Source: a virus
Reading direction: 5' to 3' (one strand)
Length of the DNA stretch: 24,071 nt
IMG/VR virus record: IMGVR_UViG_3300021379_001542
Location: 1 to 24,071 of that record
Shown here: in pieces, positions 10,001-19,000 of the stretch
Layout: every line of letters starts with the position of its first letter
How positions within the stretch are numbered: position 1 is the stretch's first letter
Made by a program: the position numbers and the translations under genes
Notes under the pieces: model-generated
What the model was told of the DNA's origin: nothing
Database searches by the model: none
The model's input: the letters and a program-made list of their open reading frames with translations, nothing else

Positions 10001-13000
10001 AAAATACTATAATCCAACAGTAGGACAAGACATAGTTGTATACGAATATGAAAATACAAATGGATGTTATGTTCCTCCTACACCAACTAAATTGGGTTTA
10101 TATCCTTTATACAAGCCAGAGTTCCAGACTATTACTGGTGCTACTGGCAAAGTAAATGTTATCGTAGGACATGATGGTAGTTATACTACAAGATTTGATG
10201 ACTATAGAGATGAGTTATTGTTAGATCTTGAAAAAAGAATATACAACAATATTAAAACATCATATAACGCTGAATACTTAGACATACACAATTTTATTGG
10301 AGGGTTCAATAGAAACACAGGTGTAAGTAGAGAAACAATCGATGGACTAATACTAGAAGATTTTAGTTCATGGTTAAGCACAGCTGGAAATCCAAATTAC
10401 ACTGAAAACACAAATTGGAGCGGCGAAAATAGTTTTACATTTAACTATAGAAACATGTCAGATACAAATGGCAAAAGATTGCCAGGTGGGTGGCGTGCAA
10501 TCTTTAAACAGTTCTATGACACAGATCGTCCACATACTCATCCTTGGGAAATGCTAGGGTTTAGTATCGAACCTTCCTGGTGGCAAGATGTTTATGGTCC
10601 TGCGCCATATACTCTAAGCAATACAGTGCTTTGGCAAGATTTACGTGACGGTTTTGTAAAAGAACCTGGAAAATCTGTAAAGACTTTAGAAAAGTATAAA
10701 CGTCCAAATCTACTATCTATTATTCCTACCGACGACAATGGAAATTTACGTTCGCCTTTAGATAGCGGAATTGCACAAGGATTTTATCTACCTTCTACAA
10801 GTGAGCCGTTTGTTTATGGAGATCAAGGGCCAACTGAAAGTGCATTTAGAAATAGTAGTGATTATAGATTTGCTATACTAAAGGCTTGGATTGTCAGTAA
10901 GCCATGTGAAGTTTTTGGATTAGGTTTCGATAGAAGTAGAATTATTAAAGATATGGCAGGCAATTTTGTTTACAGCGAAACTGGTCAAGCTATCACTACA
11001 AAGGATTTAATTTTTCCAACAATAACAGGCGAAGATTCAAAACAACACCTAACTGCCGGTTTGGTAAATTATATATCAAATTATGTAAAATGGGCAGTTT
11101 CATCTAGCTATGATGCTTATAAAGAAGATCTACAAAAATTAGATAATCAGTTGAGTATCAAACTAGCTGGCTTTGCTGAAAAAAATAAATTAAAATTATT
11201 ACTTGATAGTAGAAGTCCTTTAAATAAAACCAGTGTATTTGTTCCAGAAGAAAACTATCAAATTTTCTTAAACACTTCGTCGGTGCAAGAAGTTGCAACA
11301 CTTAGTGGTATTTTGATTACTGTAAGTGAAAGTGGATACATTGTACAGGGCTATGATAGTCAAAATCCGTCGTTTACAATTTACCCATACATAGAAACAC
11401 AAAGTGATGCTGCTGTTAATGTTGGTGGAATAAGTGAAAAGTTTTTAAACTGGAGCGAATCTAATACATACACAATTGGTACAGTAGTCAAATACAACAA
11501 TGAATTTTACAGAGCAAAAGTTTCTCATTTAAGTTCTAATGAATTCGAAAATCAAAACTTTACTAAATTAGCAGAGCTTCCTGTTCAAGGAGGTAAAACC
11601 GGAATTATTAGAAGAAGATTTGACAAAACTCCTATAAGTGTTCCTTATGGACAAATTTACAAAACTGAACAAGATGTTGTAGATTTCCTTTTAGGATACG
11701 AAGCATACCTAAAAGATCAAGGTTGGAACTTTGAAAACATCAATCCTGAAAGTGGGCAAGTGGAAGATATGCTTCTGCTACTAAAAGAATTTTTGTTCTT
11801 TACAACACAAAACTGGGATAATGATACAGTATTAGCAATCAGTCCTGCTGCTAATAAAGTCATATTTTCTAAAAAGAATTTCACTATTGACAATGTGTAT
11901 GATAATTTTTATGATGTAGCTATACTGGACGGCAATGGCAATGCAATAGATAGCAGTCTTACAAATATTTTCAGAGATAAAGATACAAGATTTACAATTA
12001 ATCCAATTGGCACACCAGAAGGTATATACTTGATTAAATTACCTTTGGTTCAAAAAGAGCACGTTGTACTAATTGACAATCAAACAGTGTTTTCTGATAC
12101 TATTTTTGATAAAGCAGCAGGATTTAGACAAGAACGTATTAAGTTAGTAGGATACAGAACAGACAATTGGTCTGGTAGTTTGAGTATCCCAGGATTCTTT
12201 TACGATGAAGCCAAAATTGTTGATTGGCAAGAAAACACTGATTATCGTATAGGTGATGTGGTAAAATACAAAGAATTTTATTATAGTGCATTTGGTAATC
12301 ACAGCTCTAAGCAAACATTTGACAATACAAAATGGCGTAGACTAAGTGAAAAACCTGTTTCAGAAATATACCCAAACTGGGATTACAAAGTTAATCAGTT
12401 TGCAGATTTTTATGACTTAGACACTGATAATTTTGATACTGAACAACAACGTTTAGCACAACATTTAATAGGTTATCAAAAAAGACAATATTTGGAAAAC
12501 ATTATCAACGACAGTGTAAGTCAGTATAAGTTTTATCAAGGATTTATACAAGAAAAAGGTACAAATAATGCTATCACTAAATTGTTTGATGCTTTAGGTT
12601 CAGCTAACAAAGACAGTGTAGAACTCTATGAAGAATGGGCAATTAGAGCTGGACAGTACGGATCGATTGATAATATTCAAGAAATTGAATACAAAATTGA
12701 TGAAAGCAAATACAGAATTGAACCACAGTTGTTTGAACTTAACAACAACATTACAATTGGCAGAACTGACCTAGTTTATGAAATTGCAAAAAATCAAGTT
12801 TTTAAATCGCCAGAAGAGTATGATCATACATTAACCAGTGTTGTATCTAATACAGATACTTATACAAAAAATTCAGGATATGTAAGATCAGAAGATGTAG
12901 AATATATTGTGACATCAAAAGATTCTATTGTAAACATAGACATTGACAATTTAGAAATTGGCAAACATATTTGGGTCACTACTGATAAACAATCTTGGAC

Positions 13001-16000
13001 AGTATTGAAGCACAGTCAAAGTGATTTAGAAATACTAGGCTTTACAAATTTAACACTTCCGTCTAGTAATTCTGGAGTAAAAATAAATTGTGACAGACAA
13101 GTTGAAGATATTGCTGTTGGCGATATTGTTGGAATATTTTCAAGTATTCCAAATTTCAAAGGATTTTACAAAGTCACTGATGTATTAGGCAGTGATATTA
13201 CATTTGATTTAGGATCAAGCGAAATTGAAATTAATTTTGAAGATCCTGATGATAGCTTTTCAGCAGTTGGCGGCGCAAGTTTAAGCAGATTTGTAGAAAG
13301 AAGATTTGCTGACTTTGAAACGCTAAATTTGAATATCCAAGATATACAAAAAGATGCAGCCGACAGACTTTGGGTGGACGATAACGGACAAGGTATTTTC
13401 AGTGTATATGAAAATAATAGTGTTATTTCTCTACAACAAGAATATGCAAATTTAGATTCACAACTTACCCGTGTAGCAGAAAGTTATGATGTTAACTTTG
13501 GAAATACAACATTTGTCAAAGGTGACAGCACAGACACATCAGCCACACGAGTGGGTAAAGTATCTTTACTAACTAGGAATGCAGAAAGTTTTCAATTTTC
13601 GGCAGGAGCATTTTTTGAGCCAGGAGACGAAGCTGACATAAATTCTGGATACGGTTCGAGTGTAGCAATATCACCGGATAGTAAATGGATAGTAGTCGGT
13701 GCACCATTAGCAGATAATTTTATATCCCAATTCAAAGGCACATATGATCCTACAGAAGCATACGACCAAAAAGACATAGTTGTTGATAGAGGAACCTTGT
13801 GGAGAGCAAAAAAGGCTGTAAGCAATTGGCATGATAGCTATAGCGACAGTAGTACTATTTCAGATAGCGACAGCAACGATTGGGAAGCAGTCTATAGAAT
13901 TGAACACACAGGTCTTGGAACACCGTCTGGACTTACAAATCAAGGTATTGTACACATTTATGAGTTTGACGATTCTACAAGAGAATACATTTTACACACA
14001 GTTATGTGTAGTCCAGATCCAAATGCAGAAGAACAATTTGGACACCAAGTCGAGTTAAGAAAAACCAATAATGGTACACACCAATTGTATGTAAGTGCTC
14101 CTGGTATAGATATTGGTCGTGTTTACTTCTTTGAATTTGATGAAGAATGGAAATGGACTAGAAATAGAAATTATAAAGGTGTTTTTGATGTTAATGAAAA
14201 ATACAGAGAAAATGACATAGTATTTTATCGCGGCGCTTTGTATCAAGCACTGGTTGAAAGAATTCCTTTGACTACTCCTGTGACTGATAAACTGCCTACT
14301 GATACAAATAGCTGGATTGCAGTACAAGATATAGAACACACTGGATATATTCCAAATAGATATCAAGAACTAGATGGCGATCTTGATACAGGAGAATCAA
14401 ACTTTGGTATCAAATTTGATGTAAACGATCAAGGCGATAAAATTGTTGTTGAGTCTGAGGTAAGCGGTGTTAGAACCCTTAGTGTTTATAACAAGCCAGC
14501 AAACAGATGGAAATATATTCAAGAAATACAAGCAGATACCACAAAAAGAGAAAGCTGGGGTGTAGACTTTGCAATAAATGACGACGGCGATCGTATTGCT
14601 GTTGCAGCACCATACAATGATGATATATCAAATGATGCTGGCACAGTATACGTTTACACACAACAATCTAGCGATTTGTACACGCTAACTCAAAATGTAA
14701 GAAGTCCGTACACAGATAAAAATGAAGCATTTGGTAGTGCAGTTGATTTCAGTGGAAATAAACTTGCAATTTGTGGAAAAAACAGCGACCTTATTGAAGT
14801 CACAGGTTTTGATAATTATCAACTAAAACTAGACAACGGCAATACAGAAATATCAAGAACAATAAAAGATACAGGTAGAATTGTTGTATTCCAACTTATT
14901 AACAACACTTACGTTTACGGTGAGGATATAGAATATAAGAGAAATACATCAAATCACATTCTTGATGATTTCAAATTTAATCAAAATCATTTGTATCTAA
15001 ATATGCCAACTATTACTCCTCTTACAGCAGATAATCCTGCTACAGATAATTCTAAATATGTTAACAGCACACTACAGGGTTTGTTAGCTGACTTTAGCTT
15101 TATTAAAGGAAAAGATAGCTGGACTGTTTTAACAAGTCAACAATCTAAACCAAAGATAGACGAATTACAACAAGTATTTTTGTATAGTGATGATAAAAAA
15201 GATATTATTCAACGTTTGGATGTTATTGATCCAAGACAAGGAAAAATTGCAGGTCCAGCAGAGCAAGAAATTACATTTAAAACTTGGTATGATCCAGCAG
15301 TGTATTCATTTAGCACAGGCGAACAGGATGTTGTAGTTGACGCAAATTCTAACTGGACAGACAAATATGTTGGAAAACTGTGGTGGGATATTAGTCAAGC
15401 AAGTTGGTTTGATCCATATCAAGGTAATAGCAATTATAGAGCAGGTGTGTTCCATAAATTGCTGCCTAATGCACAAATACAAGTTTGCGAATGGGTAGCA
15501 TCTGATTTACTTCCAAGCGAATGGGATGAATTAGCTGGAACAGGAGAAGGCTATTCAAGAGGTGTGACAGGCACAACATTATACGGTAGTGAGGTGTTTA
15601 GTAGCAAGCAAGTATATGATACTGTAAGAAAAACATTTATAACAAAATATTTTTATTGGGTAAGAAATACTCAAATTATTCCTAACGTACCTGGTCGTGT
15701 CTTAAGTTGTGAATCTGTCACTAATTTGATTACTGACCCTGCTTCAACTGGATACAGATTTATTAGTTTACTAGAAAATAATAAATTTGCAATGTACAAC
15801 ATAGCAAGTTTAATCGAAGGTCAAAACACAATCTTACACTTTAGAAAAGAAAAAGATGTTGACCTAAACGTTCCTGTACATTATGAATATAACTTGCTAA
15901 CTGAAGGATTGGATGTTTCTATGCCAAGCAAAGACATAGAACAAAAATGGATTGATAGTTTAATTGGTTATGACAACGTAGGCAATCCAGTTCCTGATGA

Positions 16001-19000
16001 AAATCTACAAGTTTCTAAAAAGTACGGTTTGTTAAATATTCCAAGGCAAAGTATGTTTGTTAACAGAATAGAAGCCGTAAAACAATTTGTTGATAGAGTA
16101 AATTCTGTATTTTTACAAAACATAATAGTTGATAACTATAACATTAGTAAGTTGTTGTTGGTTGATCCTGCTCCTTTGTTAACAGCAGGTAAACACGATG
16201 TAGCAGTTGATACTGTAAATGATTTACAATTTGTTGGAACTGCAAAAAAGACACAAGCTGTACTGACACCTGTTATTGTTGACGGAAAAATAACTGATGT
16301 AATTATCACAAATCCAGGCAATGGATATAAGGTTGCTCCTGAAATTGAATTTGATGATGTCACAGGTAAAAATGCTGAATTAAAAGCAACAATAAACAGC
16401 AATGGACAAATTACCAGTGTTCAAGTAAAAGAACAAGGTTTTGACTATTCTTCTAACACAATTTTAAAAGTTAGAGAGTTTAGTGTTCTAGTGAACGCAG
16501 ATGAAACAATTGGCGGACGTTGGAGCATATATGTTTACAACTCAGCTTCTAGAGAATGGAACAGAACAGATAACCAAAGTTTTGATACTACAAAATACTG
16601 GAATTATGCTGATTATTATGCATCTGGTTATTCAGTAAACACAATTATTAATCAAACAATAGAATCCAGTTATGAATTATTTGGATTAGACAATAACATA
16701 GGTGACATTGTTAAAATTAAAAATATTGGAACAGGCGGTTGGCTCCTGTTAGAAAAAACAAATGATCAAGACACTGAAGACTATACAATTAATTATAAAA
16801 CTGTAGGTAGGCAAAACGGTACAATTCAACTGTCAAGTTTAATTTACAATTACTCAACAGAAACAACCGGTTATGATGCAGGTGTGTATGACATAGCATT
16901 TTACGACAGAGAGCCAGTCAATGAATTAAGAAATATAGTCAATGCTATAAAAACTGATATTTTTGTTGGTGAATTGGCTGTAGAATATAACAAACTATTC
17001 TTTGCAAGTGTAAGATATGCATTATCTGAACAAGAAAATGTTGATTGGGTATTCAAATCAAGTTTCTTAAGAGCAAAACACAACGTTGGAGAACTTGAGC
17101 AAAAAGTTGCATATCAAAATGATAACCTAGAAAATTATCAAGATTATATCAACGAAGTTAAACCATATAAAACAAGTGTTAGAGAATACATAAGTGCATA
17201 CGAAAAAATTGAACCAACTAATAGTTTGATTTCTGACTTTGATTTACCACCTAGTTATATTGGAGGAAAAATTACTCCTAGTGTAGCTAAATTTTCAAAC
17301 AATGAAGTAAGCGATTTATGGCAAAAATACTTTACATATCCGTACAAAAATTGGGTAGATAACAACACTTACGAAATAGTCAGTATCGAAGTCTTAGACG
17401 GAGGCAGCGGATTTAATGATACTCCAAATGTGACTATCAGCGGAGACAGCGGAGCCACTGCAAGAGCATATGTTGCAAAAGGTAAAGTAAAATCTATTGA
17501 AATACTTAAAAAAGGCAACAGAGTATTATCTGCTCCTACAGTCTCAGTCAGTGGTAATCAAGACCCTGACGGTGATCCAGTAAAAGCAAGTGTGATTATT
17601 GGTAATCCTTTGGTAAGAAGCACACATATGACTGTAAAGTTTGATAGAGTTAGCGGTAAGCAATATTTTGAAACTATTGATCAAACAGAAAACTTCTTAG
17701 GAACAGGTGCTAAACAAAAGTTTACTTTACTATGGCCAATGAATGTAAAAACAGATACATTCAGTGTCACAGTAAATGGTGTTGAAATGTTAAAAAGCGA
17801 TTATCAAGTTGGCAATGAACTTGATACTACAAAAGGTTATGATAGATATTTTGGATATATTAATTTTATAGAAGATCCTGCAATTGACGCTGTTATAGTC
17901 GTAAATTACAAAAAAGCAACCAGTTTGCTTAATGCTGCTGATAGAGTATTGTATGAATACAATCCTACTACAGGTATGCCTGGCAAAGAATTAAGCCAAG
18001 TAATGCAAGGAGTAGAATACGAAGGTGCATTATACGATAGTTTTGACTTTGGCAATGAACAAGGGTTTGGTGCCGGCGGCTTTAGTGATTTGCCATGGGA
18101 TACATTTGATAATACATTTAGTGATGAAGTAATCAAACTAGATGGTAGCACGTCTACTATCACCCTTTCAAAAGCATTAGAAAATGGTGTAAATTACAAC
18201 ATATATCTAAATGGTGTAAGGCTAGACGATCCTGCATATGATGGCAGCACTGCTACAGCCAACAAAAATGCTGTAATGGCTACTATCGTAGGTGACGGTG
18301 AGCAAACAGAAATAGATATACAAGGTATATTCACTACAACAGACGGTGACGAAGTTATCATTAGAAAAGAAGAAAGCGACGGATCTTTAGCTCCAGTAAG
18401 CACAAACTTTGATACAAGTTTATCAGGTGGCGCACTTGACAAGACTACTGCTACTGGTATACCAAGTGGAGAAATTGTTGTAGATGGTGACGGATTCTTT
18501 ACTGAAACAAACAGTAAAGGACCCGAAGAACTTGTGCCTGGAACAGTCACAGACACACTAGACTTACAAGTTTACACAAGGCCTAATAATGGACAAGCAA
18601 ATATTGCTGTTGCTAATTATGTCTATGATGGTTCAACAAATGAATTTGAGTTTCCTGAAAAACCATTTGGAGAAACAAATGTTGTTGTAATGGTTAATCA
18701 AAAAGTTCTAAGAGAAGATTTATTTTCAACAGACTTTGATTTAAATGTAGTGTTTATTGATAGCGATCAAAACATTGATGCAGGTGATAGTGTGACTGTA
18801 ATGACATTTGGTTCTAATGGCAACAATTTAATTGATGCTAAAACAATACAACTTAATTCATATGATTTTGCAAATCAACCACAAGAAGAAAATTGGAGAT
18901 TTGTGACAGCCGCAGATTTTAGCAGTGATGCTAGTGCAATTGTTGTTCTTAATGGTCGAATTGCAATCGAAGGCACTGATTACTTCTTGAATATAAGCGA

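Larger units (their letters stand above)
13365..15029 (+). other. FG-GAP (integrin-type) beta-propeller region of the giant protein
   Basis: Residues about 2095-2650. At least five blades show the FG-GAP pattern: GYGSSVAISPDSKWIVVGAP (about 2191), QFGHQVELRK...LYVSAPG (about 2318), NFGIKFDVNDQGDKIVV (about 2440), WGVDFAINDDGDRIAVAAP (about 2492) and AFGSAVDFSGNKLAICG (about 2551). They alternate with outer strands such as GIVHIYEFDD, GRVYFFEFDEEWKW, GTVYVYTQQS and GRIVVFQLIN. DVNDQGD and INDDGD resemble the Ca-binding loops of such blades. Additional blade-like strands (LWVDDNGQGIFSVYEN; FNQNHLYLNMP) flank the core, so six or seven blades are plausible. Two CBM5/12-like modules are inserted. 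Confidence 0.65.

Noticed and set aside
13831-14058. 75-codon + strand frame inside the giant gene
   Set aside because: It overlaps the propeller/CBM coding region in another frame, has no ribosome site, and its composition shows no protein-like motif.
11176-15458. Seven-of-eight late-box matches inside the giant gene (AATAAATT, CATAAATT and similar)
   Set aside because: They sit within coding sequence, are expected by chance in AT-rich DNA, and are not followed by a ribosome site and start.
18194-18556. 120-codon frame on the minus strand
   Set aside because: Antisense to a continuous gene with clear beta modules; the Ser/Val/Pro-rich translation is a mirror of Gly/Asp/Thr codons and has no start signal or family likeness. 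The other minus-strand frames are rejected for the same reason.
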